A DNA stretch of 64,000 nt from Burkholderia sp. 4M9327F10 (GCF_005503145.1 NZ_SCNV01000005.1:1-64000); one strand, 5' to 3'; numbered from the stretch's first letter, positions 45,354-54,700 are shown. Program-made: numbers and translations. Notes: generated by a model not told the origin, from the sequence alone.

Positions 45354-46187
45354 ATGGGCCGACCCCGGATTGAGTGGAATGATGCACAGCTGCTCGCCAT
45401 CATGAATGGCATCGCGGCGCTTGACCGGGATTTCCCGCGCGACAACGCACGCTTCCTGGATGGCCTGATCGCCGAAGTCCGGGCGGTTACCGGCCGCGTG
45501 TTTGGCGCTACCAACTACAGCCGGCTGCTGCGCGATGTCGGGCCGCAGGCCGGCGTCCAGCGCCATCCGAGTGCCCCGACGGTCCAGCAGGCGATCCTGC
45601 GGGCGCAGGCGCTGGCCCCGATGGCGCAGCCGGGCAGTGCGGAGAACCGCCCGGTCGATCTCGAGCTGATGCGCCAGGCACTCGCTCCGGTGGTGCGCGA
45701 GGCGCTCGCGCCGCTGTACGCGTCACAGCGCGAGCGGGGGAATGGGCATGCGGGCGGCGCCGCACCGGATCGTGGTGATGTGAACGCGATGGCGCAACAG
45801 CCGCTGCTGCAGGCGGCGCTGGAAGATGCCCATGCGCGGATCCGGCGGCTTGAGCAGGACAATGCGCACTTGCACCGCGAACTCGGCGAAGCGCATGCGG
45901 CACGGGATCTGGCCGGCGAACACGTGAACCGGCTGCTCGGCGAGCTGCACGCGTCGATCGAACGCGCCGGTGTGGGCGCGACGGCCCTCGCGCAGACCGC
46001 CACGCAGCTGGCCGGCACCGAGCGGTTTCTCAAGATGCAGAACGATGCCGTGCGGCTGCAGGCGAGCGGGGAAGCGGACGCGCTGCGCGCGCAGAATGGC
46101 CAGCTGCGCGAGCGGATTGACCATCTGCTGCTGGAAGTCGACCAGTACCGGCGCACCCTGTCGACCCGGCCGACCGGGAGTCGCTGA
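45354..46187 (+). CDS. Coiled-coil DNA-associated hypothetical protein
   Basis: 277 residues; ATG with AGGAG upstream. The N-terminal 70 residues (RIEWNDAQLLAIMNGIAAL to FGATNYSRLLRDVG) are helical with a possible DNA-binding region. Residues about 150-270 form a coiled coil with heptads rich in Ala, Leu, Arg and Glu. It resembles KfrA-type proteins in general plan but lacks the KfrA N-domain motif. Function unknown; probably a nucleoid or partition-type protein given its neighbours. Confidence 0.65.
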   Translation: MGRPRIEWNDAQLLAIMNGIAALDRDFPRDNARFLDGLIAEVRAVTGRVFGATNYSRLLRDVGPQAGVQRHPSAPTVQQAILRAQALAPMAQPGSAENRPVDLELMRQALAPVVREALAPLYASQRERGNGHAGGAAPDRGDVNAMAQQPLLQAALEDAHARIRRLEQDNAHLHRELGEAHAARDLAGEHVNRLLGELHASIERAGVGATALAQTATQLAGTERFLKMQNDAVRLQASGEADALRAQNGQLRERIDHLLLEVDQYRRTLSTRPTGSR

Positions 46188-46523
46188 GCGCGCGCTCCGG
46201 TGCCCGTCGGGCTGGTGCGCAGGTTCCTGCCGGCAGCCCGCCGTTCGCGTCAAGGCCGGTTCGTGATTACTCCAGTTATCAGATGTGGAGATTTTGCTGC
46301 GTGGCGCGTTCCGGTCGTCGCTCGGTTACGGTCGATAAAATCGCAGATTGATCTGCCGTGCCCGGGCGCTTCCGACCGACCCTGACGGCGCGTGCCGAAG
46401 TCAATGCACCTTTGGTTGATCCGGGTGCCGCAGAACCGGACCGCCCGCTCGCTGGTCGTGATTGCGTGAAGGCAGGCCGATCGGGTAGGGTGGCGGCATC
46501 CCAATCACAATGAGGAATCAACC
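46188..46523. other. Upstream region of the HU gene
   Basis: 336 bp with no supported gene. It holds the promoter of the HU-DUF1016 pair; I do not see a strong sigma-70 consensus. Confidence 0.45.
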
Positions 46524-46802
46524 ATGAACAAGCAGGAACTGGTGGACGCGGTCGCAGCGGTAACCGATGAAAGCAAGGCCGCGACCGGCGCGATGATCGA
46601 CGCAGTGATCGCTGCGATCACTGGCGCGGTGACAAAGGGCGATACCGTCCAGCTGATCGGCTTCGGCTCGTTTTCCACGGGTGCGCGCGCCGCACGGGTC
46701 GGCCGCAATCCGGCGACCGGCGCCGAAATGCAGATCGCCGCGGCGAAGACCGTCAAGTTCACGGCGGGCAAGGCGTTCAAGGATGCCGTCAACGCGTCAT
46801 GA
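46524..46802 (+). CDS. HU-family DNA-binding protein
   Basis: 92 residues; ATG behind GAGGAATC. Canonical HU/IHF fold: [20 protein letters not shown], then [20 protein letters not shown] and [22 protein letters not shown] bends and packages DNA. The stop overlaps the next start as ATGA, so HU and the DUF1016 nuclease are co-translated. Island-borne HU copies may serve recombination or silencing. Confidence 0.93.
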   Translation: MNKQELVDAVAAVTDESKAATGAMIDAVIAAITGAVTKGDTVQLIGFGSFSTGARAARVGRNPATGAEMQIAAAKTVKFTAGKAFKDAVNAS

Positions 46803-47956
46803 CGAAGGTGGCGATCGCGCCCGGCGACTACGCCGGGCTGCACAAGGAGGTGGTCAGTGTCGTCGAGTCGGCGCGACGCACGGCGGCACGCAACGTCAAT
46901 GCCGTGATGACAGCAGCCTACTGGGAGATCGGGCGGCGGATCGTCGCCAGCGAGCAGGGCGGGCAGGCGCGCGCCGGCTACGGACAGGCGCTGATCGCCC
47001 GGCTCGCGGATGACCTGACGTGCCGTTTCGGACGCGGCTTCGGCCGGGCGAATCTGGCCAGCATGCGCGCGTTCTATTCCGCCTGGCCGGCGGCGGAGAT
47101 TTTCCAGACAGTGTCTGGAAAATCGGCAGCACCCGAAAATGTCCAGACGCCGTCTGGAAAATCGCTGTCGGCGAAAGACGTGGTCGACACCACGGCAACG
47201 GCGCCCGATTACATGGCGCTCGCCACCCGTTTTACGTTGCCGTGGTCCGCCTATGTGCGCCTGCTTTCTGTGAAGACGGCGGCCGCGCGCGCTTTCTATG
47301 AAACAGAGGCATTGCGCGAAGGCTGGTCGGTGCGCCAACTCGACCGCCAGATCGGTAGCCAGCTTTACGAGCGGCTGGCGCTGTCGCGCAACAAGGCGGC
47401 GCTGCTCAGAAAAGCCGCCGATGTCCAGCCGGGTGATCTCCTCACGCCAGAGGAGGCGATTCGCGACCCGTTCGTCCTCGAGTTTCTCGACATCAGGGAC
47501 GAGTACTCGGAGTCGGATCTTGAGGAGGCGCTGATCCAGCATCTGGCGGATTTCCTGCTGGAGCTCGGCGACGACTTCGCTTTCGTCGGCCGGCAGCGCC
47601 GCCTGAGAATCGACGACACGTGGTTCAGGGTGGATCTGGTGTTTTTCCATCGACGTCTGAGATGCCTGGTCATCATCGATCTCAAGGTCGGCCGCTTCAG
47701 CTATGCGGACGCCGGGCAGATGCATCTCTATCTGAACTACGCGCGCGAGCACTGGATGAAGCCTGGGGAGAATCCACCTGTCGGTCTGATCCTTTGCGCC
47801 GAAAAAGGTGCGGCAGAAGCACACTACGCGCTGGACAACCTGCCGAACAAGATTCTTGCGGCGGAATACCAGACGGTGTTGCCCGATGAGGCGATGATCG
47901 TGCAGGAGCTGGAGCGTACGACAGCGGAACTGAAGCGGCGTACCGGCGCTTCGTAA
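46799..47956 (+). CDS. DUF1016 (YhcG-type) PDDEXK nuclease-domain protein
   Basis: 385 residues. N-terminal DUF1016 helical domain ([35 protein letters not shown]), a variable linker with the repeated element Gln-Thr-x-Ser-Gly-Lys-Ser (about residues 102-125), and a C-terminal PD-(D/E)XK nuclease domain: [20 protein letters not shown], where Asp and Asp-Leu-Lys form the metal site. YhcG-like proteins are widespread, often with restriction or mobile genes; biochemical function is not settled. Coupled to HU by a 4-base overlap. Confidence 0.9.
   Translation: MTKVAIAPGDYAGLHKEVVSVVESARRTAARNVNAVMTAAYWEIGRRIVASEQGGQARAGYGQALIARLADDLTCRFGRGFGRANLASMRAFYSAWPAAEIFQTVSGKSAAPENVQTPSGKSLSAKDVVDTTATAPDYMALATRFTLPWSAYVRLLSVKTAAARAFYETEALREGWSVRQLDRQIGSQLYERLALSRNKAALLRKAADVQPGDLLTPEEAIRDPFVLEFLDIRDEYSESDLEEALIQHLADFLLELGDDFAFVGRQRRLRIDDTWFRVDLVFFHRRLRCLVIIDLKVGRFSYADAGQMHLYLNYAREHWMKPGENPPVGLILCAEKGAAEAHYALDNLPNKILAAEYQTVLPDEAMIVQELERTTAELKRRTGAS
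47098..47158 (+). repeat. Two palindromes inside the DUF1016 linker
   Basis: GATTTTCCAGACA (47098-47110) and TGTCTGGAAAATC (47112-47124) are 13-bp perfect arms around a single G. A second copy TCCAGACG-C-CGTCTGGA lies at 47142-47158. Both fall in the codons of the Gln-Thr-x-Ser-Gly-Lys-Ser linker repeats. Confidence 0.9.
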
Positions 47957-48038
47957 AGTTCGGTCCCGATGCCTGACCGATCCCGGTCGAAGACGAGGCC
48001 GCGACCCGGTAACCCATGCAACAACGACGGAGGTAGCG

Positions 48039-48228
48039 ACGAACAGAAGAGGTTTTGTGCGGACGGGCGCAATGCTAGTTGGCGCGGGTCTTACGCTCAC
48101 GGTCTCCCTGGGGGCGGTAAGCGATGCCATTGCCAGCGAGCCCAACGATTCGAAGCGGCGGGCGATCGATGCAAAGGTCCATGGGGCCCTGTCGAAGCTG
48201 TACGCGAACGTCAGGGGTTCCCGGGAAT
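48039..48228 (+). pseudogene. SYLF/YSC84-domain protein, 5' fragment
   Basis: The frame from 48039 has a signal-like hydrophobic stretch (AMLVGAGLTLTVSLGAV) and AIDAKVHGALSKLYANVRGSRE, the start of SYLF lipid-binding domain proteins. The position expected for the start codon after GGAGG reads ACG, so even the start may be lost (GTG 48057 is possible). The IS6-family element cuts it at 48228. The rest of the gene is not present to the right. Confidence 0.75.
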
Positions 48229-49045
48229 GGCTTTGTCGCGATAAGGGACCTGCTATGCTGAAGTCCCGAGAACGAATGATCTGGTCGATGAAGCAGAATT
48301 TGAATCCGGCCGTGACGAAGGTGCTCAAGCGTCTGCACTATCCGCTTGATGTAATCCTTCTTTGCGTGCGCTGGTACGTTGCTTATCCGCTAAGTCTGCG
48401 CCACCTTGAGCAGATGATGGCCGAGCGAGGAATTTTGGTTGACCATTCGACCGTGCATCGCTGGGCGCTCAAACTGCTGCCAGTGCTGGAGAAAGCGTTC
48501 CGACGGTGCAAGCGGGCGGTCGGTAGGAGCTGGCGTATGGACGAAACGTACATTCGGGTCAGGAGCGAATGGAAATATCTGTATCGCGCAGTGGACAAAG
48601 CGGGCAACACGATCGATTTCCTGCTGCGAGCCCATCGTGACAAGGTTGCGGCCCGGCGCTACTTCGAAAAGGCGATCGCCCAGAACGGCGAACCGGAGAC
48701 CGTAACGATTGATAAAAGCGGGTCAAATCTGGCAGCGCTACAGGCGCTCAACGCTGAACGTGAGGCACCGATCAGGATCCGCCAGAAGAAGTACCTGAAC
48801 AACGTCGTCGAGCAGGACCACCGTGCCATCAAGCGTCGCACCCGACCGATATTGGGCTTCAAGAGTTTTCGTTGTGAACGCATCATTCTGGGCGGCATCG
48901 AGCTCATGCAGATGATCGTCAAAGGCCAGATGAAAGACGGTGGGATCGCGCAAACTCCCGCCCGGCAGTTCTATTCGTTGATCGCATCAGCAGTCCTTAT
49001 CATACCGACATTTGTTTGACCCACCTTCCTTATCGCGACAAAACC
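48229..49045 (+). mobile_element. IS6-family insertion sequence
   Basis: 817 bp with terminal inverted repeats: left GGCTTTGTCGCGATAAGG, right (reversed) GGTTTTGTCGCGATAAGG, 17 of 18 identical. The 8 bp flanking the two ends differ (CCGGGAAT against GCTATGGC), so there is no target duplication, as expected if the IS mediated a deletion or cointegrate event. Confidence 0.9.
48255..49019 (+). CDS. IS6-family transposase
   Basis: 254 residues from ATG 48255; MKQNLNPAVTKVLKRLHYPL is the conserved beginning. Zinc-finger-less IS6 architecture with DDE residues: Asp in SWRMDETYIRV, Asp in TVTIDKSGSN, and Glu in LNNVVEQDHRAIKRR. Uninterrupted, hence possibly active. The open frame runs in phase with the SYLF fragment upstream, so a fusion protein beginning at 48057 could in principle be made. 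Confidence 0.92.
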   Translation: MLKSRERMIWSMKQNLNPAVTKVLKRLHYPLDVILLCVRWYVAYPLSLRHLEQMMAERGILVDHSTVHRWALKLLPVLEKAFRRCKRAVGRSWRMDETYIRVRSEWKYLYRAVDKAGNTIDFLLRAHRDKVAARRYFEKAIAQNGEPETVTIDKSGSNLAALQALNAEREAPIRIRQKKYLNNVVEQDHRAIKRRTRPILGFKSFRCERIILGGIELMQMIVKGQMKDGGIAQTPARQFYSLIASAVLIIPTFV

Positions 49046-49158
49046 GCTATGGCTATGGCTACCACTATGAAGCGGATTACGGCGACGAACGAAGGTGGTA
49101 TGATCGTGGTCGCCACCGTGGCTGGGAATACCGCTATCATGGTGACGATGACGACTGA
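49046..49158 (+). pseudogene. Tyr/Gly/Asp-rich protein, 3' fragment
   Basis: Immediately after the IS right end the frame reads YGYGYHYEADYGDERRWYD, then RGRHRGWEYRYHGDDDD and a TGA. It is the tail of a low-complexity, probably secreted protein whose front was lost when the IS6-family element arrived. The family is not recognisable from the fragment. Confidence 0.55.
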
Positions 49159-49369
49159 TTCACCGATGCCTGCGCCCGCATAGCGTTTGAACGGTATTGG
49201 GCGGAGTCCGACGCGCCGTAAATTGAACGGCGAACCTGTTACGATAATTTCCACCGCATTCAAATCCTGGCGGGCACACGCTGATGCAGATTCTCGAATA
49301 TTGCCCCGGCTCGAGTTTGTCTTGTACAGATGTGTCGGCTCGAAAACAGCCGACCGCCCGGTCATCTTG

Positions 49370-49735
49370 TCACGACTTCCGGGACACCTCCGTGAGGCGT
49401 CTTATCGAGGCTAGCATTAAGTCAGTGGACACCGGTTTCTGCCAAAGTTCATCCCAATACGGCGGACCGCCAGTGGCTCGATAGTCAGCGCTAGCCAGAA
49501 TGACAGGAATTTTTGCTAACGTCGGCACCGACTTTAAACAGCAACAAAACTCGATGCCATCCATTATCGGCATGGACCGGTCAGTGATAATCAGATCTGG
49601 CTCCAGATTATGGGCGAGGGAAAGTCCGGCACGCCCGTCGTTGGCGGTCTCGACCCGGTAACCTTCCAGTTTCAGGATACGCTTCCACGCAGCCAGAATG
49701 CTGGGGTCATCGTCCACAATAAGAATTGTCTGCAT
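49370..49735 (-). CDS. Stand-alone response-regulator receiver domain
   Basis: 121 residues, receiver domain only: acidic pair in TILIVDDDPSIL, phosphorylation Asp in DLIITDRSMPIMDG, Thr/Ser region VILASAD and the conserved Lys-Pro (LWQKPVST). There is no output domain, so it acts by protein contact in a phosphorelay. No histidine kinase is nearby. A second receiver of like size is at 53405-53839. Confidence 0.88.
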   Translation of the reverse strand: MQTILIVDDDPSILAAWKRILKLEGYRVETANDGRAGLSLAHNLEPDLIITDRSMPIMDGIEFCCCLKSVPTLAKIPVILASADYRATGGPPYWDELWQKPVSTDLMLASIRRLTEVSRKS

Positions 49736-50348
49736 TTATCGGCCACGTCGTTGCCCCTAAATTTGGGGTGTCTAGTACGGGTTGATTGAAATACAAGCAC
49801 ACGGTTCCATTGTGCCACGCTGATGCGAGAAGGGTTGTTGTTTGGGTTTTCGTGAGTTTAATCAGGATAACCAATCGCCACAAGCGGTCGTCGAGGCCCC
49901 CTGTGCGGCTAATGAAACCTGGAATTTGCAAGTGGGCAACGGGTCGGCGGCCATTGGCACTTCTTCTGGAAGATCATCGGTGATGAAGACGTTTCCGGAT
50001 GTTGGGAATTTCGTTACCCGGCGTTACTCCTGCGCGAGCGGTCCAATAAGCCCGGACTGATCACGCCGGCGTACCCGTCTCCTCGTCCTGAGCTCATCCT
50101 GGCGCCCCGATATGCCGAACTGCAAATTATGCCTATGTAGCCAGAGTGGCAATCAGGTGCTAGTTTTCACAGAACAGGGTGCCGCACGCTTTTTGTCGAA
50201 AGAATCTTTCGAGTCCACCAGGTTCTCTGACCGAGCAACTGGGTTACGCCCTACGTTTTTAGCGCTCCCTTCTTCAAGGGTGACCCAATGACTGTCGAAA
50301 CGGTGACGTTTTTTACGTCGATCTACGCTAACGGATGACGGCCGGACC
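49736..50348. other. Intergenic, no gene supported
   Basis: About 610 bp between the receiver gene and the small secreted protein. Frames are short and without family features on both strands. Confidence 0.5.
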
Positions 50349-50639
50349 TCAGAATGCCACGGTCCAGACCACGCGTTGCGCGACGGGAGTAGCGACCTGC
50401 GACGCGGGGACCGGCTGCTCAGGGTCGCGAGATGCAAGCGTGACACTGTAGGGTGCACCGTGCAGACACAACACTTCAGCACCTGTAGTCAATGCTGAAT
50501 CCGAGGTGGACTGGATGACACAAGTTTCCTGGACTGCCAGACTGACAGGGATGAGGGCAATTTCGGGGGGCGTGCCATGCGAAGCTGATACGTATAGCAG
50601 GAACACCAGCATGCCGAATGGTCTAAAGTGGCGAGGCAT
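50349..50639 (-). CDS. Small secreted SCPU-like protein
   Basis: 96 residues. The ATG at 50639 has AGGAG nine bases upstream and a signal peptide follows (FGMLVFLLYVSASHG). The mature part has VSLAVQETCVIQSTS and VLCLHGAPYSVTLAS, the two-cysteine pattern of spore coat U/CU-fimbria-like domains, but it is shorter than those (about 75 residues). It could be a minor surface subunit; assignment is by motif resemblance. Confidence 0.55.
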   Translation of the reverse strand: MPRHFRPFGMLVFLLYVSASHGTPPEIALIPVSLAVQETCVIQSTSDSALTTGAEVLCLHGAPYSVTLASRDPEQPVPASQVATPVAQRVVWTVAF

Positions 50640-50970
50640 AAAAAAGAGCTCCTGGAGCGAGGTTCTCAGGAGGCCCACGAACGGAACGGGCTTCCGCTCT
50701 ACATTTGGCCTTGGCGCAGCCTGCTGCGTTGCAGGCCCCGATGAAACCCGGTTACTCACGCTTCATTCAGTTCACGAGATCAATAGACGCAGACGAATTT
50801 TCAGGCTTGGTGAGTCCCCGGTTCTGTCATACGCTCAAAGTCCGCCGCAGCTTTTGACGTTCTATCCTTTACAACAAAAACTTCCAACGGTCCAGGGGAA
50901 ATCAAGCGCGCCTTACGCTTTCCCCTGCTCTCTTTTACGGCCGTTGACATGCTAGCATCGCCGAAATTCA
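50640..50970. other. Intergenic with one hairpin
   Basis: 331 bp between the large propeller gene and the small secreted protein, both on the minus strand. A hairpin at 50895-50925 (GGGGAAA pairing with TTTCCCC, with an inner GCG/CGC stem) lies just after the propeller stop and may end its transcript; no T run follows it. Confidence 0.4.
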
Positions 50971-52956
50971 TTACTTCCCGCTGAATGGCGACACCAGTAG
51001 CGTTTTCGTCGCACTCGCTCCGCTCCCGGTCGACACAGGCGGCGTCCAGCGATACAGCACCACGCTCGCGTCGTTGTAGTTGTCTTTGGTGACCTCATAT
51101 TCGCCGGTCGAACGTCGATAGGTCCGAAGTCCGTACATCGAGTCCACGTCGTTGCCGACGTCGACTTTGTTTGGGTTGCTATTGGTGAACGTGATGTCGA
51201 GCTGTCCCGTCGTGAGGTTGAAGGCATCAATATTCGGCACGGTGTGCACGTAGCCCACAAACAGATAATTGCCGGCGGCCGCAATGGATTTGGGACTCGC
51301 GCCAGTGATGTTGATCACGGGGTTCGGCGTGTTCCTGTTGCCAGCCAGCCAGCCGTGATAGACCTCGACGCGTGATCCGACCGCGGTCCAGTCCGTGCTT
51401 CCGCTTGGCCCCTGCGTGAGAATCATCGTGTCGCTGTCAGCCAGGTAGATGATCCGCGTCAGTTGCGTGATTGTACGAGGGATCGGCATCGTCACCGCGG
51501 CACCCCAGACCGGCTTGCCGCTCGCATCGAAACCGGTTAGCGGATAGTGAGAAATGACGTTGGTTTTGTCGAGACCCGCCCAGATATCGCCTCTGCTATC
51601 CAGACAGAAACCGTTGCGCACGCGGGCCGTCGTGGCGAAGGCCGTTCCCGGCAACGCGCCATCAGGAATCGCAATGTAGCCGCTCGCCGCGTTGAAGTGG
51701 AAAAAGTAGAAGGTATCGGGGTTCTGACTCGCGGCGACGAGTATCCGGTGCCCTCTCACGCTGGCGATCTGCGCGAAATGTTCGCCACGTTCGTGGTCGG
51801 CAAGATTGATCCGCGGATCGGCCGGATAGGTGATCGGATCGATTGTGTTGGCAACCAAGGTGCCGCCCACGGTTCCCGAATAGATGTTCATTCCGCCGTA
51901 GAAAATCGCCCCGTCGGTGGCCGGATCAGGAGCCGCGTTGCCCTCGAAGTTCACAGATTGGAGCTGCCAGCGTAGGACTCCGGTCCCGTCGTATGCATGG
52001 ATATCGGTGCCGCCGTTACGGCCGAGGTCCCATGACCCTCCCCATGGATTGTTCAGGACGTAGAGATTGCGCGCGGAATCCCTGCCGATGCCGGTGACGC
52101 GCGTAAAGCGCTTATCGCCCACTTGCCCTTTTGTGCCATTGGCCGTACTGAGAAAGCCGCCTTGAACACCGAACGTCCCCGCGGCATACGGCGTGCCGGA
52201 CACGTCATAGATCTTGATGTTCATATCCGGCCCTTCGTCGCCGATCCATAGCTGGTCGCTCGTCGCATCGAAGTACAGCGAAGCGGGCCGCGCATTGGCC
52301 GGCAACTGGATGGTGTTCCGGCGCTCCCCGCTGGGACCGAACTGGATCACGGCGCCCAGGCTTTGTTGTGCGACCCAGACGTTTCCAGCTGCGTCTACCG
52401 CTAATGCGCCCGGCTCTGCCATGCTGATATCGTGCAGCCAGACACCGGACGTCGTAAACACGCGCACGCGATTGCCGGGGAAATCGCTCGCATATAGCAG
52501 CGAGCCGGACGTCGCGAGTCCGGTGACGACATCGGCCAGGCGTTCGGTGGTCGTCGCGCTGACGGTGATGAGCAGGTCGCGCGTACGGCTGGTCCGGTTG
52601 TATCGGCCAACCTTACCGCTACCGTAAGTGGCGCTGAACTGCAGCGCAGCGAATAGCGAGGTCGAGTTACCGGTGATCGCGCCCCCCTGAAATTCGGCGT
52701 GCGCCCCGATCGAACCGATGTTCTGTCCGTTCTGATAGATCGCGATGCCGCCCTCACCTTCGTCCCACATTGATGCGGTATAGATCTCCCCTTCAGGTGC
52801 CACCCACATCGAGCGAGCCACATTGCCCACTCGAGTCGTGGCCGTGCCATGCGTGTTGGCTATCCACCCAGTGGAGTATTGTGCTTCGCAAACGGACGCA
52901 GCCGCGGCGCTCAGCACTACCGCGATGAACGCGGTACAGAGTCTTTTGAAAACCAT
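50971..52956 (-). CDS. Large secreted NHL/SMP-30-like beta-propeller protein
   Basis: 661 residues. The start at 52956 gives a signal peptide (FKRLCTAFIAVVLSAAAASV). The mature protein has repeated blades such as PGALAVDAAGNVWVAQQSLG and GIGRDSARNLYVLNNPWGG, the pattern of NHL or SMP-30-type propellers, in two sections separated by a linker near residue 340. No enzymatic residues stand out. It is probably a surface or periplasmic binding protein. No co-transcribed partner is clear. Confidence 0.72.
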   Translation of the reverse strand: MVFKRLCTAFIAVVLSAAAASVCEAQYSTGWIANTHGTATTRVGNVARSMWVAPEGEIYTASMWDEGEGGIAIYQNGQNIGSIGAHAEFQGGAITGNSTSLFAALQFSATYGSGKVGRYNRTSRTRDLLITVSATTTERLADVVTGLATSGSLLYASDFPGNRVRVFTTSGVWLHDISMAEPGALAVDAAGNVWVAQQSLGAVIQFGPSGERRNTIQLPANARPASLYFDATSDQLWIGDEGPDMNIKIYDVSGTPYAAGTFGVQGGFLSTANGTKGQVGDKRFTRVTGIGRDSARNLYVLNNPWGGSWDLGRNGGTDIHAYDGTGVLRWQLQSVNFEGNAAPDPATDGAIFYGGMNIYSGTVGGTLVANTIDPITYPADPRINLADHERGEHFAQIASVRGHRILVAASQNPDTFYFFHFNAASGYIAIPDGALPGTAFATTARVRNGFCLDSRGDIWAGLDKTNVISHYPLTGFDASGKPVWGAAVTMPIPRTITQLTRIIYLADSDTMILTQGPSGSTDWTAVGSRVEVYHGWLAGNRNTPNPVINITGASPKSIAAAGNYLFVGYVHTVPNIDAFNLTTGQLDITFTNSNPNKVDVGNDVDSMYGLRTYRRSTGEYEVTKDNYNDASVVLYRWTPPVSTGSGASATKTLLVSPFSGK

Positions 52957-53246
52957 GAGGGACGTTTCTTCGATCGCACGCCGTGCAGTACGGGCGTCCA
53001 TAATCCGGTGTTGCCAACCCTGGCAAACTTGGAGTCCGAACCCTGACGATTCGAGCACTTGCGACGTGACGCGTCGAATAGGTCAGGTATGTCGTCTGAG
53101 TTAACGGCGGTCCGCGGCGCGAGTTGAGAGATTTCTCACTTGACCCTGATGACGGCGCCAGCACGGCTGGAGGCCTGCATCACTTTCCGGTTAACGGGAC
53201 GAGCCGGGTGCGCAAGGTGCGTGTGCAACCTGAACCTCGGACCATC

Positions 53247-53277
53247 AAAAAAACGGCACGGACTTTCGTCCGTGCCG
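53247..53277 (-). terminator. Intrinsic terminator of the 53405 receiver gene
   Basis: Reading leftwards, CGGCACGGAC pairs with GTCCGTGCCG around a short loop, followed by seven T residues (plus-strand AAAAAAA at 53247-53253). It lies about 130 bp after the receiver gene stop at 53405 and would end that transcript. Confidence 0.82.
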
Positions 53278-53282
53278 GCGAA

Positions 53283-53317
53283 ATGCTCTGGCATTTTTCC
53301 GAGGGCTGCCAGAGCAT
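53283..53317. repeat. Second strong stem-loop beside the terminator
   Basis: ATGCTCTGGCA and TGCCAGAGCAT form an 11-bp perfect stem with a 13-base loop, six bases from the terminator hairpin. On the minus strand it is transcribed before the terminator. Confidence 0.75.
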
Positions 53318-53404
53318 GAGAGGCAGTCAGCATAATTAAAGCGCTCGTTCTCCGATCCGGATAAAAGCGGTCCAAACTTCCTCCTGTTCGTCCGAACCGG
53401 TCGG

Positions 53405-53839
53405 TCAAACCTCGGTTTCTCCATTGTGAGGTTTGGCGTCATCCTTCGACCCATCTGCAACTCCCTTTACAATCGCGAGCGCCGACACTGCGGCTAACAG
53501 TGCTGTCGCGTCTGCGGGCTTCTGAAGAAACAGATCGGGCAGAACAGACGGCGAAGAGGGCGGCAGGCTTAATGACGAAGCCAGAACGATAGGCACACTA
53601 GCCAGAGTTGGGTCGGCCCGGAATATCCTGCACAATTCCGGCCCGTCTATACCAGGCATGTTCCAGTCGGTGAGCAAAAGGTCCGGGCGAGCGGTACGCG
53701 CGAGAGCCCAGGCCGAAGCGCCGTCAGGCGCCCACACAACATCAAACCCGTTCAGGCGGAGGATGGCCGTCCAGGCGGCAGCGGTCTGTTCGTCATCGTC
53801 GGCCAGGAGGATCAGTGGGCGCGGCTCGGATGGCGTCAT
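53405..53839 (-). CDS. Stand-alone response-regulator receiver domain
   Basis: 144 residues: LILLADDDEQTAAAW (acidic cluster), phosphorylation Asp in DLLLTDWNMPGIDG, IVLASS, and Lys-Pro in FLQKPADAT. No output domain. It resembles the receiver at 49370 in layout, but the sequences have diverged. Its terminator is at 53247. Confidence 0.88.
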   Translation of the reverse strand: MTPSEPRPLILLADDDEQTAAAWTAILRLNGFDVVWAPDGASAWALARTARPDLLLTDWNMPGIDGPELCRIFRADPTLASVPIVLASSLSLPPSSPSVLPDLFLQKPADATALLAAVSALAIVKGVADGSKDDAKPHNGETEV

Positions 53840-54517
53840 GTCAGTGTGGCGAGTCCAAACTGGGCCACTTTAAGCAAGATATAGGCCATGCCGCCCGGCG
53901 GCGCCCGCGCAAGGGAAACGTTCCGATGCTGTAGTTTTTACCAAGGACTGTCGCTTCCGTTGAAATGTTTACATCTGAACGAATTGTAACGGCGCGACTG
54001 CAATGGCAAGACCTCGCGAGTTCGGCGCCCTAGCGTCAATGCGGTTCACTTTTTAACACGTTAGACAGGGGGCGCATGCTTCCCGGGGCGATCCTGCAAA
54101 CCCCGGCACAAGGCTTGTAAAAATCTTTGGACCCAATTGGAGGTTTGCCGGGCCGGTCTCGGCGTTTGGAATAAGACCGAGCATATTGATCGCGGTCGAT
54201 CCGACGATGCGTTAGCGAAAAAGCGAAGGCAAAGCGACCTCCGCAGGAATTTCTGCTTCGGCGACTTGGGGCTGCTTAACTAGCAAGTTCGAAAATGCTC
54301 CGCGTGTAAGGCGTTCACTCGGATTGAACATCTCCTCAACAGCCACCGGCAGCTCGGACGAGCAGCAGTCGATTTTTAGGAAATTCTGCCCAACATGGTG
54401 CCTACGTTATTCCCTGCTATGATTGGTCGCGCAATTGCGTTTTGCGCGACCGGGTTTCGCGAAACTGGCAGAAATGCAAGCGTATCTCCAGTCAGTTGCC
54501 TCCGCCATATCGTGCAT
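53840..54517. other. Intergenic, no gene supported
   Basis: About 680 bp. Partly AT-rich around 53930-54000 (promoter-like), then GC-rich. No coding frame, tRNA or repeat was found. Confidence 0.5.
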
Positions 54518-54700
54518 TCAATGATCCAGTGTGCCATCCTTTTGGGCGCGCCGTAATTCATGGTAGACCTCGGTGCGGGTCCTTCCGGCGTGTGCACGGC
54601 TCTCACTACCGCCCACGAATGCGCCGCGCATTGCGTCCGAAGTCATCGAAGCGTTGCTGTTGGATGCCGTACTGGTTTCGCACGAAAGAAACGAACGGTC
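54518..54700 (-). pseudogene. DUF4148-like remnant
   Basis: The minus-strand frame ends SNASMTSDAMRGAFVGGSES, then GRTRTEVYHELRRAQKDGTL and DH. The T-R-x-E-V-x-x-E-L-x-x-A-Q-x-D-G pattern is that of DUF4148. There is no signal peptide in phase and the usual Asn-Asp-Tyr-Pro-Pro tail is absent, so it is either decayed or a short variant. Confidence 0.5.

Noticed and set aside
46505-48328. 607-residue minus-strand open frame
   Set aside because: Lies exactly opposite the HU and DUF1016 genes, both with clear family motifs and ribosome sites; the long frame is a codon-bias artefact.
48057-49019. A 320-residue transposase with a signal-like N-terminus
   Set aside because: The IS inverted repeat at 48229 lies inside the frame, so the first part belongs to a truncated SYLF gene, not to the transposase.
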